Shown piece by piece: positions 11,800 through 24,134 of a stretch of 64,000 nt of DNA. The position numbers were made by a program, and so were the translations under genes. Source of the stretch: Chaenocephalus aceratus (lineage: Eukaryota; Chordata; Actinopteri; Perciformes; Channichthyidae); the NCBI GenBank assembly GCA_023974075.1, contig JAMFTG010000264.1, positions 110,001 through 174,000 on the forward strand, read 5' to 3'. Under the pieces are notes generated by a model that saw only the letters and a program-made list of their open reading frames with translations, was not told the origin of the DNA and did not search any database. Each line of letters begins with the position of its first letter. Within the stretch, counting starts at the first letter, position 1.

Positions 11800-11800
<1 letters not shown>

Positions 11801-13110
11801 TCATCACAGGATAATAGTCCCTGGGTCACCTCCTTAGAGATTAAGAATTTGCTTTAACCCCGCTGATAAAAATAGATTATTATAAAAACATCTAAATTGA
11901 AATAATTGATAGATACTAAAAATATATATATATTTTTGAAAACATACTTTTTTCAAAAAATGAAGCTAGATATTGCTACCGTTGTAGGAAAGTAATCCTA
12001 CACACCATTACTTGTGCATTATTTACATGAGATTTGTTTTAAAAATCACATAAAATACTTTAACTATGTGATTTAGAGTCAAACATTTAGACTCTAAATG
12101 CAGCTAGCTGATCGACCACTTGTATTTATGTAACCAGCATCATTTACTTTATTTTTTAACTAAATAAGTGGGTTTTATTTTTTTATTTTTTTAAAGAAAA
12201 ATATTATTTTATTAATCGATCTTTGACAAAACAGCTCCCAACTCATCTATGCTTTCTCTCTGTGCCATTTTATAACCATACAAATGTGTAATGTGCCAAA
12301 CAAGCGAGCACATCACACAAGGAATATTATTTTTTAAATAATTAACAAATCCTGCGGCACCTTGCACCCTCACCTGTAATACTTCATATACATGCCCAGT
12401 TAAATACTGTAAAAACTAAAAAACTAGAGACATTCTCTCAGAATTGTCTTTATTTTTACATTTGTGTGCAAGACTTTCTTCTGTTTTACACTTCTGTCTT
12501 TTGTCCACCAGGTGGCGTCCTTAGACCTGGGAATGACTGACTGCTGATTGTGCAAAGGTGTCTGAAACAACAAAACTCCAAACTGCTCGGCAAGGCAGGT
12601 TTATTTATACAGCAGCTTTCAACACATGGCACAGTGCTTTTAAACACATTCAAAAACAGTCATTACAAAGCAAGATGAATACAATAAGCATATGAATAAC
12701 ACAGGTATAATATTCATGAATACATTGCAGTGAGAGATATGAACAGGTAAACATTGTTTACTTGTTTTCATCCAATAAATAATTATAAATCACATTTCCG
12801 CAAAGGCTTATAGGCACGAATCTGATGATTTAGCAGAATCTTTTCCTCTGAACAAAACTGAAGTGAGGAGGAAGAGATGATGTTTGAGTTATCAGACAAA
12901 TGATTGTGTCCATACAATACGAGCATGATATACAAACAGTCGTCATGCTGTGTGAACCATACAATTGCAACCTGTTGAAAACAACCTTTACTTTCAATTT
13001 AAAGAAAGAAAGAGAGAAAATCGTACATAATTAGGTACATTTGAAGATATAACGTTGCCTAAGAGCCTTAAGGCTTACACATCATCCAGTTATCATGAAT
13101 AAAAACAACC
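11800..13110. other. AT-rich intergenic DNA, no gene seen
   Basis: I see no coding region. Around 12,590-12,700 a phrase GCAGGTTTATTTATACAGCA resembles the 3' part of a fish retroposon. The rest is unremarkable 3' flank of the receptor pseudogene. Confidence 0.5.
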
Positions 13111-16100
13111 CTACGTGTTTGGATTTAAAGAGTCCGAACAGAACATCCTCTTCAGGTGTTTAGAGATGTCTTTCATTTTGAGTCCGTATATGATAGGATT
13201 AAAGAGAGGATGATACAACAGCATTTGTAAAGCCATTATTAAACGTCCAGTTTTTGGAAAGTCATCTTCCAGTTTATCCGTGACGACATCATAAATAATC
13301 AAACAGAAGAAGTTGATCACAACCAGCAGGTGGGGGAAACAGGTCTGAGCTGCTTTCCTCCTGACCTCTCCACAGCTTCGGTAGGCTATTATAAATATCT
13401 GAGTTTACATATAGAGTATGAAAAGCACCGGGAGAAAGGACATGTTAATCTGAACAACCACACCGAACACAGTGCAGTTTGTTAATCAGGTTGTTGCAAA
13501 ATACTTCTTTGGATGGAGAACCACAGAGAGCGGTGTTAGCACTGAATGCTACCGGCACTGCTAAATGACAAGCAGGAAGAGCCCAGGATAAAACCAGACA
13601 GACAGTAACAGTTCTTTTTCTCATGATATTTGAATATTGCAGAGGTTTGCATATAGACACATATCTGTCCAACCCGGTATCAAGGGCAAGGCGTGAACTT
13701 GTGACGATTTACCATGCTGGGAGGCGTGAAGATGTCACGATTTCGTCCCTTCAAATGTGACAGTTACACGGTATTGTTAACCCATGTTAACCAGTGGAGA
13801 AATAACTGGAAATGCCAAGCAAATGCTACCCCGACGGTCGGTTGTTATTGTCAATATTAATATAATAATGATTTATTTTTTAAAACACTCGATTATGCTG
13901 ATTTTCTTGTTGCCCCAACTGGTCGACACATATTTTAGCAGAAACAAAGGCTACATTAATGTATTAAATCGATGTTAATCCATGCGTGTGGATGTGGAAT
14001 TATCGGACGTGACGTTGTGCGATTGCGTTGCCAGGCAACAGCTTCGGTTCATGTTATTTTACAAACTCTTCAACTACAACCGTAGTTATATTTAAAAACA
14101 TGTTAGAAGGCCTCACGAAATCCTTGAATGCAAATTAATTGTGAAGGAATGTGTGTATAACAAAATACATCGGTGATAAACGAAACCGGAAACTGACGTT
14201 GGCAGTAGGCAGCTCAATGATTGGATAGTTTAGCCACAATGCATGCTGGGATTTGGTGTTATGTGATATGAAATTTGAAAAAGTTTTTTAAAAATAAAAT
14301 AATACTTTATTCCGAGTGTGCTTGCTCTTCTCTTTGAAAGTCATCACATAACGGGATTGTAATACACGGTTCGTCTGCATTAAATATTACATATCTGCCG
14401 TAGTTCTCTATGTATAGAGCCCTGCTGAGAAGACAGGACAGGAAGAACTGCCGCCAAAACTGAAAACGTGATGTGGATAATAAATATATAAGCAATTAAA
14501 CAACATCTTCCATTTATTTTCACACAATACGTCTCCTTGCAGTATCAACACTAATTCGGCTGACTTTTATATTTGATCCAATTGGTATATTGGTATATTT
14601 ACACCATAACGGTGCAGAGCTGATAGAAAGGAACACCTGGTGGTTAAAGCACGTTATTGAATTGTATTATTTTATTATTAGATAATAGGAGGAAGTGCAA
14701 AACAGACAAACTAATAAGGCTTCATTTAAACATTAAAGAGTACTTTAGGTTAAGGTCTTCTTTTGAATAAGAAAAAAGCTTTGGGGGTATAGAAGAAGAA
14801 TATGGAGGGATGAAACCCTCTTTAATGGTCACACATGCAGAGCACACAGCATACACAGTGACATTTGTATCTACAGATAAATATTAAGCCTGACAAAGTA
14901 CTTAACGTCTAATATATTGCTTTCCTGCAATATTAACTATGTTTAAGGACTTATTTGTTTATTATTTGTTTATTATTACACTGATAATATACATATGTAT
15001 TATATACTCTTATAAGATATGTAGATAGTATAAGAAATGTGCAGAATGACAGTTTAATGCTGGAGGTATACACACATATTGATAGATGTCCTGTAATGCA
15101 CTGTTGAGGAACCTGCGACCCACATTTTTCATTCATTGCATAACTACACCGTAGTTGTGTATAATATGATATGTCAATAAACCTTAGCTTAGAAAATCTT
15201 GAAATCTTGAAAGGGGTGTGCAAACTATTCAATATATACAGTCTTTAATTAACTATTAGTAGAGAATAACGAGTAATGAATATACTTTATAGGGATCCTA
15301 TTAATATCTAATAATACAATAATAAAATGCAATAACGTTCTTCAACCACCAGGTGTCCCTTTCTATCAGCTCTGCACCTTTATGGTGTAAATACAGCCTA
15401 TCAACCAATTGGATCAAATATAAAAGTCAGCCGAATTAGTGTAGATACTGCAAGGAGACGTATTGTGTGAAAAGAAATGTAAGATGTTGTTTAATTGCTG
15501 ATATATTTATGATCCACGTCACGTTTTCAGTTTTGGCGGCAGTTCTCCTGTTTGTCTAGAAGTCTTCTCAGCAGGGCTCTATAAATAGAGAACTACGGCA
15601 GATATGTAATATTTAATGCAGCCGAACCGTGTATTACAATGCCGTTATGTGATGACTTTCAAAGAGAAAAGCAAGCACACTCGGAATAAAGTATTATTTT
15701 ATTTTTAAAAAACGTTTTCAGATTTCACATCACATAAACACCAAATCCCAGCATGCATTGCGGCTAAACCATCCAATCATCGAGCTGAGGATCTTGCCTA
15801 CATCTGTTTCCGGTTTCGTTTATCACCGATGTATTTTGTTATACACACATTCCTTCACAATTACATTTTAATTTGCATTAAAGTATTTCGTGAGGCCTTC
15901 TAACATGTTTTTAAATATAACTACGGTTGTAGATAAAGAGTTTGTAAATTAACATGAACCGAAGCTGTTGCCTAGCAACGCAATCGCACAACGTCACGTC
16001 CGTTAATTCCACATCCACACTTATGATCCACACGCATGGATTAATATCGATTTAATACATTAATGTAGCCTTTGTTTCTGCTAAAAGAGGTGTCGACCAG

Positions 16101-16545
16101 CTGGGGCAACAAGTCAATCGGCATAATCGAGTGTGACTATTAAAAAATAAATCATTGCGTCGGGGTAGCATTTGCTTGGCATTTCCGGTTATCTCTCCAC
16201 TGGTTAACATGGGTTAACAATACCGTGTAACTGTCACATTTGAAGGGACGAAATTGTGACATCTTCACGCCTCCCAGCATGGTAAATCGTCACATGTTCA
16301 CGTCTTGCCGTGATACCGGGTTGTATCTGTCATAGGACATGGCTGCCAAGAGTAAAAACTCTGAGCTAGATAAAGAGTAATACAAACAAATCTGAACGTG
16401 ACAGGCTGAATGAGATATGATCTGTTTCTCTGAGAAAAAGTCAATCAGAAGCTTTGGGTAGACGTTAGTGCTGAAAAGAACAGAGTTAATCAACAAAGCT
16501 GCAATGAACATGTACATAGGCTCATGGAGGTTTCTGTGTAAAACA
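13111..16545 (-). pseudogene. Olfactory receptor pseudogene split by a foldback transposon
   Basis: On the minus strand the 5' part (16,545-16,324) encodes the end of loop 1, TM2 and TM3: LHEPMYMFIAALLINSVLF, PKLLIDFFSEKQIIS, AAMSYDRY. The reading resumes at 13,669 with YVSICKPLQYSNIMRKRTV. It continues through TM4-TM5 with a frame break near 13,440 and ends in IIYDVVTDKLEDDF and FNPIIYGLKMKDISKHLKRM at 13,111. The MxYDRYVSICKPLQY and NPIIYGLK signatures identify a fish olfactory receptor, a seven-helix odorant G-protein-coupled receptor. TM1 and the start are absent: the 5' end is cut at about 16,545, where an inverted-repeat MITE and Gypsy DNA begin. The gene is dead by truncation, insertion and frameshift. 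It is closest in style to the intact receptor at 20.5-21.4 kb. Confidence 0.88.
13670..16323. mobile_element. 2.65-kb foldback DNA transposon with ~1-kb inverted arms and 8-bp target duplication
   Basis: The left end reads CAACCCGGTATCA and the right end is its complement, TGATACCGGGTTG. TATCTGTC flanks both sides (13,662-13,669 and 16,324-16,331), an 8-bp target duplication inside the receptor gene. The arms (13,670 to about 14,695, and about 15,297 to 16,323) are extended imperfect inverted copies, for example TGTTAACCCATGTTAACCAG facing its complement, with small indels. The ~600-bp centre has no recognisable transposase. Removing the element and one duplication rejoins the DRY motif of the receptor. 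An 8-bp duplication fits hAT-type transposition, but the superfamily is inferred. Confidence 0.88.
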
Positions 16546-16783
16546 ACAACACACTCTCACTCCCTAAGCGTCCAGGGGCGACGCTTGGTCAGGGTCCCGT
16601 GGCGTCCAGTTGTGACGCGCCGAGGCTCCTTCACCTTCATAAACGGACGCAAATCAGTTGCAATCAGTTGAAAGCTCTTTGCGTCTGTTTATGAAGCTGA
16701 ATGAGCCTCGGCGCGTCACAACTGGACGCCACGGGACCCTGACCAAGCATCGCTCCTGGACGCTTAGGGAGTGAGAGTGTGTT
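16546..16783. mobile_element. Palindromic MITE, ~235 bp
   Basis: ACACTCTCACTCCCTAAGCG at the left is mirrored by CGCTTAGGGAGTGAGAGTGT at the right. The long arms include GGACGCCACGGGACCCTGAC, with a short centre near 16,660. No coding capacity and no clear target duplication; the right side is already Gypsy DNA. Confidence 0.8.
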
Positions 16784-17935
16784 GCGCTAGCTTAGCAAAC
16801 CCTGGCCAATTAGTCCCCAAGATCAGTAAGGCGATTACTAACTCCAGCCCTGACTCTATGTTTTTGCCCCTAAAAGAAATTTCCAGCGCCACCTCCGGGT
16901 ACTGGAAATGCACACACCTCACCTTCACCCAAGATGCTTCTACCAATGCCCCAGGCCAAACCAAGCGCTGATGGATCATCATCTGATTACAGCCTGTGTC
17001 CATCAGAGCCTGGTGTGTACCCCCCTGCATACATACTGGTATACGATACGTCCCCTCGGGATCGGGCTGTCCGCACTGCCAGCAACCCTGCCCGTCTGAG
17101 GAGCCCCCTGTGGTGCCGGATGACCAGACGCATAGACTGGACCCTGAGAAGAGACAGAAAGAAGGGGAGAGTTAGTCGGGGGCTGCCGCTGTGGTGTGTG
17201 TGCATGACGAGGAGTGGGTGTGTGAGATGGGGTAGGAGTAGCAGGTGCTGCAGGGAATCTCCTCCTCTGGGCTGGGGTAGGTCGGCCCGCTGGAACGGCA
17301 GGTGGTCGGGACTCTTCCTTCACACTCTGCCGGGGAAGCGAGAGGTGATCCTCCGCGAGGACGATGGCTGCCTCCAAGCTGGCCGGGCGGTGGCACTGGA
17401 CCCGATACGCCGTTGACGATGGCAGGCCGGCGCCAAACTGCTCCATCACCACCTGCTCCACGACGTCCTCAGCGGAGAGCATCCCCGGCTGAAGCCAGCA
17501 TCTAGCCGCATCCAGGAGCTGCTGCGCGTAGGAGAAGGGGCGGCCAGCGTCCTCGAAGGGGAAGGCTCTGAACCGGCGGCGATGTCCTTCTGGTGTACTG
17601 CCCAGCCGGTCAAGGATGGCCCCCCTCAGCTGACGGTATTATGCCGAGAAGACGCTGGCAGGCTGTGTGCGGCTAACTGTGCTCCCCCGGATAGCAGGGG
17701 CAGCAGCCGCACTGCCCACTCCTCCTCCGGCCACCCGCGCGCCACCGCTGAGTCCCCAAAAATGTCCTGATACGCCTCTGGATCGTCCTCGGCTGTCATC
17801 TTTTGTAGGGCAATCAGCGGCGGCCGGAACGGGCTGGTCACTGGATCGACCTCCGGGTTGGCATGACGCTGCAGCATTTCCCGCAGGAGAGCACCTTCCT
17901 CGCGCTGGACCGAGGCGAAAGTACTCATTACTCAA
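16784..17935 (-). pseudogene. Ty3/Gypsy gag (SCAN-like) and protease fragment
   Basis: On the minus strand an ATG near 17,928 opens MSTFASVQREEGALLREMLQ and continues into KMTAEDDPEAYQDIFGD and WAVRLLPLLSGGAQLAAHSL, the capsid/SCAN-like fold of fish Gypsy gag proteins. A frame break near 17,640 precedes the rest of the region (LSAEDVVEQVVMEQFGAGLP, HRPASLEAAIVLAEDHLSL). A proline-rich linker leads to an aspartic-protease-like motif, ALMDTGCNQMMIHQ, at about 16,960-17,010 (the canonical form is D-S/T-G). The element stops at the MITE near 16,784, so RT and integrase are absent. It is a dead fragment and probably a different Gypsy family from the pol fragment at 9.3-10.7 kb, though it could be a rearranged partner. 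Confidence 0.75.
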
Positions 17936-17939
17936 AGTG

Positions 17940-18236
17940 GACATTTTTGGAAAAATATATATTATATCACTTGAGTATAATTAATGATGCATTCATTTTT
18001 ATTTTGCAGCTGTTAAACGGTGAGAAACATGAATAACTTTTAATACTAGCAGAAAACTCCCTCAATAATAGTTTATTAATAATATGTACCTCCAAAATAA
18101 ATTAGTAACTAATGTTTTCAAATAAATGTAGTGAGTAAAAAGTACAATATGTGTTGCCAAAATGTAGAGGTATTAAGGAGCATACAATGAAAATACTCAA
18201 GTATAGTAAATGTACTTAGTTACTTTACACCACTGG
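17940..18236. mobile_element. Non-coding DNA-transposon/MITE remnant
   Basis: The end reads TACTCAAGTATAGTAAATGT then ACTTAGTTACTTTACACCAC, and internally AATGTAGTGAGTAAAAAGTA. This wording recurs in a widespread fish non-autonomous repeat as I recall it; no transposase is present. Confidence 0.45.
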
Positions 18237-18344
18237 TGAGAGCTGGTAGCTCGCATGAACTTTGTTAAATTGTTGTTTTTGTTTTTTTCTCCGTTGTGTA
18301 TGGCATGTATCGCAGAGATACACTCGTAACAATGGACGCATGAA

Positions 18345-19225
18345 TACTGAATTATGGACAGGGAACATTTGACTGAACTGCTTTTCCTTCCGGGAAAAGA
18401 TTGTCCCACTCTTGACCTGACTATCAACATCGGCACCTCTGTTGTTTCCCCGACTCAGACGGCAAGGAATCTGGGTGTGACCCTAGATAACAACCTGTCC
18501 TTCACTGCAAACATCGCTGCTACAACCCGTTGCTGCAGATACACGCTTTACAGCATCAGGAGGATGCGTCCCCAGCTGACCCAGAAAGCCACGCAGCTTA
18601 TGGTCCAGGCTCTCGTCACCTCACGCCTAGACTTCTGTAGCTCCCTCCTGGCTGGTCTACCTGCATGTGCCATCCGACCTCTGCAGCTCATCCAGAATGC
18701 AGCGGCTCGTCTGGTCTTCAACCTTCCTAAATTTTCCCACACCACTCCGCTCCTCCGCTGCCTTCACTGGCTTCCGGTAACTGCTAGAATCCACTTCAAG
18801 ACACTGGTACTTGCGTACCATGCTGCGAATGGATCTGGCCCCTCCTAAATCCAGGACATGGTTAAACTGTACACCCCAGCGCGTGCACTACGCTCTGCAT
18901 CAGCCAAACGACTCGAGGAATGAGCTCCCCATTGACATCAGGACAGCAGAAAGCTTACACACCTTCCGGCGCAGACTGAAAACTCATCTCTTTCGACTCC
19001 ACCTCGAGCGATATAATTACTAACAAAGAACTGCTAACAGAGCACTTATATACTAATAAAGGACTGGCTTATCTATAGCCAGTTGAGTAGCACTTGAAAC
19101 GCTTGGCTCTATGAAACCTGATGTACTTATATGATTCTGTTTTCTTCAAGGTTGTGTCTTCCTGGTACTTATTGTAAGTCACTTTGGATAAAAGCGTCAG
19201 CTAAATGCAATGTAATGTAATTGAG
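18345..19225 (+). mobile_element. LINE ORF2 C-terminal fragment with 3' tail
   Basis: The plus strand encodes the end of a non-LTR reverse transcriptase: TARNLGVTLDNNLSFTANIA, VQALVTSRLDFCSSLLAGLP, LQLIQNAAARLVFNL, LRCLHWLPVTARI. A frameshift near 18,840 is followed by ESLHTFRRRLKTHLFRL. The 3' tail ends CTTTGGATAAAAGCGTCAGC then TAAATGCAATGTAATG, a common fish LINE/SINE tail. The 5' end is truncated near 18,345. The CR1/L2/Rex group is likely; the exact clade is uncertain. Confidence 0.8.
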
Positions 19226-20493
19226 ACGTTCTCCGGCCACATTATCTTACAACCATACACCGGACCAGCTGTACCAAAGGCAACTGAGGGTTGTAAAGCA
19301 AAGCTAACCCAGCTAGAACTCAAAACTATTCCACCAACCAGCATGCTCTTGTCCACTCATGGAAAATAACACAATTGGAAGTAAGACTCAGGCTAACCCA
19401 TAACATGTAGTTTGGAGATTGTTGTGCCCACATCTTCACAGAGACATGACTCCATTGTGTTCAACTGATCAAATTCTGCACATGGCGTGTAAAACGCTGA
19501 ATAATCCCTGAGCTCATTTGGGAAGAGAACTTCAATTTGTTGTGCAACCCTGTGTTGAAGAATGACCCTTAAACCCTTGAATCAAGTAGCTGAATGATTC
19601 TTGGTATTACCCTTGATCCTACCCTCGAGTTACACAACTTTCAGGATTTATAAACAATTGCCTCTTTTGCCTCAACACATGTCTATAATCTGGTATTTTC
19701 AGTCCTTATCAAATGCAGATATCCTTTATTACAAGTGTATTTCAACAAGACTATTGTTGTTATGTTTAGTTTAAAATGTCTCTTCAATTCTCATTACACG
19801 GTGTGTATTCTTGTGAGTAAAAAACTGGGCTTTATCCACCCATTGGAAACTAATAATTTTCACTTGAGCAGCAACAGAAGAGGATGAACGTTAAACGACA
19901 TTTTAAGATATCTTTATTTTCTGGCTCCTCGTTTTTATATTATCTATGCACTGACAGCTTTGAGTTTTCCCTGTAGGAGCCCCGTGTCTCTTTTCCTTTC
20001 CACCACAGATCATTGTGTATCACGTTTAGTGGCCTGACTGTATTCAGGTTTCATTAATGCTTCCTTTAGGTATCTTCTTTGTTGGACACTATTTGGAAGA
20101 ACACCATTAAACTTCCATCAGGAGCCTGAAATGATGAAACATATGATATGATAATTCAGTTTGTTCTTGCTACCCCACTCATCAGTTCATTCGGTATGCT
20201 TTTGTACTCGGGGCTTATTCCTCACTAGACTCTTTTTCATGGACAAGACCATCTGTGGGTTTGATAAACCAAAGAACACTTCAGATCACATCATTTAAAA
20301 AACATGATTTTTATTAATTGAAGCATATTAAGTATTCATAGCATTGTTCAAACTGAGCCTACTGTGTACAGGACATGTAGTAAAGAGGTTATACATGAAA
20401 TACCTTCCACAGATCAGAACATCACATATGTGCATATTATTACAGAAGAAATGCACATTAGCATCACTTACATCACAAGTACTGCAACATATG
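19226..20493. other. Intergenic DNA downstream of the intact olfactory receptor
   Basis: I see no gene, repeat array or recognisable element here. Confidence 0.5.
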
Positions 20494-21429
20494 TCAGTTC
20501 AACTTTGCTCGACAGAACAACTTCTTCAGGTGCTTAAAGATTTCTTTCACTTTCAGTCCATATATAACTGGATTAAAGAGGGGGTAATACAAGAATGCCT
20601 GTAAAGTCATTATGGAATGTAAATCAGATCCAAGTTGGCCTATTACAACATCATATGAACACAAACAGGAGAAGCAGAATAAAACTACGAGGTGGGGTAA
20701 ACAGGTCTGTGCAGCTTTTCTCCGGACATTTCTACCGCTTCGAAAGGAGATGATCAGTATTCTGGTGTATGTGAAAAGTATGAAGAGCAAAGGCAAAAGG
20801 GCCATGCTGAACAGAACATACAGATCGTATAAAGTTATTACTTTTGAACTAATGCAAAAGAGATTGTAAATTGAATGGTTGCATATAAATGATTTTAAAG
20901 TAAAATGACAGAATTTAGTATTAACAATCAGAATAATTGAAACTGCAATCTCACACGCAGGCACAAGCCAAGCCAAACAGAGAATGACACTCACTGTAGT
21001 TGTTGTCATTATATTATGATATTGCAGAGGCTTACATATAGACACATATCTGTCATAGGCCATGGCTGACAACAGGAAGAAATCTGAAGCACACAAGAAG
21101 TAATACAAGAAAAATTGAATGAGACAGGCTGAATATGATATGACCGGTTTCTCAGACACAAAGTTACCTAACAACTTTGGGTACATAGCAGTGTTGTAAA
21201 CAATGGAGTTCAGAAGCAACGCTGCGATAAAAAAGTACATAGGCTCATGGAGGTTCTTGTGCTTCCATATAAGGCACATAATGGATGAACTAAAGAACAT
21301 TGTTAGGATATATACAGCAAACATAATAGAAAAATACAAAAACCTGAATGTGCCCATTTCAACATACCCACTAAGAGCAATGTATGTTACATTTAAGTCA
21401 TCATCCATGAAGAATCCAAAGGTAAACAT
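20494..21429 (-). CDS. Olfactory receptor, intact (311 aa)
   Basis: A single-exon seven-transmembrane odorant receptor that should act in olfactory neuron cilia through a G protein. Visible signatures: an N-glycosylation site NVT at residues 13-15, LHEPMYFF at 60-67 (loop 1/TM2), MAYDRYVSICKPLQY from 123 (end of TM3), KAAQTCLPHL at 238-247 (start of TM6), and NPVIYG at 286-291 (TM7) followed by a short basic tail. Length and motif order are normal for the family, with no stop or frameshift. The first ATG (21,429) gives MFTFGFFMDDDLNVT; the second, at 21,408, gives the more usual start MDDDLNVT, and I cannot choose between them. It lies between two receptor pseudogenes on the same strand, so this is the remnant of a receptor cluster. 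Subfamily and ligand are unknown. Confidence 0.93.
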   Translation of the reverse strand: MFTFGFFMDDDLNVTYIALSGYVEMGTFRFLYFSIMFAVYILTMFFSSSIMCLIWKHKNLHEPMYFFIAALLLNSIVYNTAMYPKLLGNFVSEKPVISYSACLIQFFLYYFLCASDFFLLSAMAYDRYVSICKPLQYHNIMTTTTVSVILCLAWLVPACEIAVSIILIVNTKFCHFTLKSFICNHSIYNLFCISSKVITLYDLYVLFSMALLPLLFILFTYTRILIISFRSGRNVRRKAAQTCLPHLVVLFCFSCLCSYDVVIGQLGSDLHSIMTLQAFLYYPLFNPVIYGLKVKEIFKHLKKLFCRAKLN

Positions 21430-23096
21430 TCATACATGAGACAGGCAGGTTTTATAACAGGCACACATTATTAAAATAGAAAGAGAAGTCTTACCATGAA
21501 GTCTGAATAACATATTGCATGTTTGATTCATTCACAGATACCAGACCTTAAACTGCACCTCATGTGTGTTCATGCAGAGATGAGAACTGTTTCCCTCAGA
21601 CTAAGTATTTTATCACATTTCCTCACCCTCCATGGATCTCATTAACTCTTCAAAGTTAGCATGTGAACAACTTCATCAAACTCTGGAGGCCTGCACCCAA
21701 AGGTGCCACACTTTGTTTACATGGGTGTGAGTTCACTTCTTTGCATTGGGAACTATTGCAGGGTTGGTGCGGGGCCCTAATCATTGACCTCATGTGCACT
21801 TACTAAATAATACACTCTATGTCAAGTTTTTCTTCGGGTTAAACTTTACAATTTCATTAAAATGCAGTTTGGAGTCCTAAAGGCAACGATAAACAACACA
21901 ATGTTTTGTTGTTGATGATACAGCGAACTCTGGAGGCCTGAACCCAAAGATTATGTTCCCTTTACTTACAAAAATACAATATTTAATGTATCCTCAGTCA
22001 TTCCAAGAGTCTAGTTACAGTGGTTCAATAAATGCTCAGCTCGGGGTTTTCCAGGGGTGTAGTGGCATTTTTACAAGTACCGGAGCGCACCTATGACGCA
22101 TGCATGCATGCGCACGGTTGTCGTATGATCACCAAAACAGAAAGATATGGACTTAAGTTACTCAAAAGTATGCAAACGTCTTTTCTATCCTATCCATGTG
22201 GAAATGTTTTAGGGGGGGAGGACTTCATTTATTCTAGGGGGGTCCATGGGGGGGCGGAGTTTATATATTGAAGTTAAATGGTTCAATCTGGTGCCCTTCG
22301 AGTGCTAAATTAAGACACTAGATCTATTGGTACGTCTCTCTACACACATATGAAACAGAACTGTAAAGAGATTTTCTTTTTCATAATGGATATTTTACAA
22401 ATCACTACCTTTTTAAACTGTATTCTTGGTTTACTGTCCTATAGTATTTCATACCTGTTTTTCATTTATTCTCTTATTTTTGTATAACTATAATGATCAT
22501 ATAAAGGTGTGCCTCGGAAATACTTGTTTACGTAAGTGATAACCAAACCGTTTGAGACTGAGATAACTTAGACTAAAGTTAACTATCTAAACAGTCCTTT
22601 ACCTCACTGAGCTGATGTTATCTGACAGGAGAGCGCTCTCCACCTTGTTCTAGAAATAGCTCATTATATCCGTTAGCATAGCTAGCTAACCAGATGCTAA
22701 CAGCAACAATCCCCAGTACCGGTGCGCTCTCTCTCTCTCGCTCGCTCGTGCACACACACAGAGCTTGAATGAAACGAAGAGACCCATAAGCAGGGGTTAA
22801 ATTGGGATTTGATATGTGGGGGGGCTCTTTGTGGAGGTGCGACATTATCCGTATCAAATGCACACATTGATGCCACCAAATGACACAATACAAAAGAAAG
22901 TACTACAAATAAACTGGAATTAATTTACATCTCAAATTATTAATATATACACAATATATCATCACTAAATTCTGTGTTATTATGACCGATCATAACTCAG
23001 TTTTATGCAGACACATACATTTTGCATGGTTTAAGAAACGGCTCCGTGTTACAAGGTGGGTCGGGGGGTTTGGCGGCACCGCTGCAGACTCTCTGC
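21430..23096. other. Upstream flank of the receptor, no gene seen
   Basis: No coding region. G-rich patches occur at 22,211-22,256, and CT/CG-rich low complexity at 22,728-22,760. Short repeats such as GAACTCTGGAGGCCTG recur at 21,676 and 21,926 (approximate), without clear element ends. Confidence 0.5.
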
Positions 23097-23097
23097 A

Positions 23098-23139
<42 letters not shown>
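23097..23139 (+). repeat. (AC)n microsatellite
   Basis: About 20 AC dinucleotides, flanked on both sides by a repeated phrase (CGCTGCAGACTCTCTGCAC on the left, CGCCGCAGAGTCTCTGCAC on the right). The tract may have expanded inside a short duplication. Confidence 0.95.
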
Positions 23140-23159
23140 GCCGCAGAGTCTCTGCACGG

Positions 23160-23290
23160 AGCAGCTGCAACTCCTGATCGGAGCTCGTTCCGGAATACCC
23201 TCCCAACTGAGATACGGGATTGTCCCACTCTCAATAGTTTTAAAGGTCAACTCAAAGAATGGTTGAGAAACAAACAGGCGTGCAAAAAAC
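23160..23290 (+). mobile_element. LINE ORF2 C-terminal remnant
   Basis: The frame reads FRNTLPTEIRDCPTLNSFKG then QLKEWLRNKQ, the usual end of a CR1/L2/Rex-type reverse transcriptase. It is truncated on both sides. Confidence 0.6.
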
Positions 23291-23489
23291 AGAAGCAAAA
23301 CACGGCAAGAATGGAAGTGGGTAGGTCTGGGCACCAACGAACAAGCGGCCGCCAGCTAGAAGCCTCTGCCCCTTTATAGGGTGCCCCCTGGCGGTGATAG
23401 GCTTAGAAGAATATGCCTTACAACAGCATTTACTACTCATCCTGCTATACTGAGAAAAATCTGACAAAGTTATGTTCAGCTTATAACAC

Positions 23490-23730
23490 ATTTTTTCCAG
23501 CTAGTGCAGTAACACGAGCCCAGGCCTATAAAGTGCAAGGGCCAAAAGGCAATTCGGAGAATGTTGTTTTTTCGCTGCCTGTTGTTCCATTGTCTGTCTC
23601 TCTTAGTGAGTTGGTGAAGCAGCAGCAGGAAGGTCTACAGCCTTTCCAACTAGACATCGGACGTCTCAAAGGTTCCAAAAATGTGATGGCTGATGCTTTT
23701 TCGAGAGCAGTACCGTAAGGTGGTTATATC
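23490..23730 (+). pseudogene. Gypsy-like pol remnant around the RNase H end
   Basis: VTRAQAYKV, LVKQQQEGLQPFQ and RLKGSKNVMADAFSRAVP resemble the end of RNase H and the spacer before integrase in fish Gypsy elements. The order of the pieces appears rearranged (ADAFSR normally precedes VTRAQ). It is interrupted at 23,731 by a MITE. Confidence 0.5.
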
Positions 23731-24134
23731 CAACCCAGTCTCACATCTAAACGTGTAATAACTACGTTGGTCCACAACGTGGGACGTAGTATTTCTACAA
23801 AAACGCCTCTGAAATGGTAAGATCCCTACGTTTTTTTTCACCATTCATTTCCAATGGCTATGTCACGTGATCTTCAAATTTCTCCCCGCAGAAAAATAAA
23901 AACATGGCCGACCTTCGATTTATTCTCGGTGGAAAATGCCTATTTTAAGGTTAGTTTGGCCATTAAAATGCGAAGAGTACTTCAGGAAATTGTGTCCATA
24001 CAACGTGTTCATTGTTACCAAGGTGGTTGCTAGGGACGCTGCTAAACAAAAACGTAGAGATCTTACAATTTCAGAGACGTTTTTGTAGAAATACTACGTC
24101 CTACGTTGTGGACCAACACGTTTTTTTGTGAGAC
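23731..24134. mobile_element. ~400-bp MITE with CAACCCAGTCTCAC termini
   Basis: It begins CAACCCAGTCTCAC and ends with the complement GTGAGACTGGGTTG. TTATATC flanks both sides (7 bp, 8 if the end G is shared). The arms contain TACGTTGGTCCACAACGT and its partner. No ORF. The ends resemble those of the foldback element at 13,670-16,323 (11 of 13 positions), so the two are probably related families. Confidence 0.82.

Noticed and set aside
16934..17416. Plus-strand 160-codon open frame
   Set aside because: Shadow of the minus-strand Gypsy gag-protease fragment.
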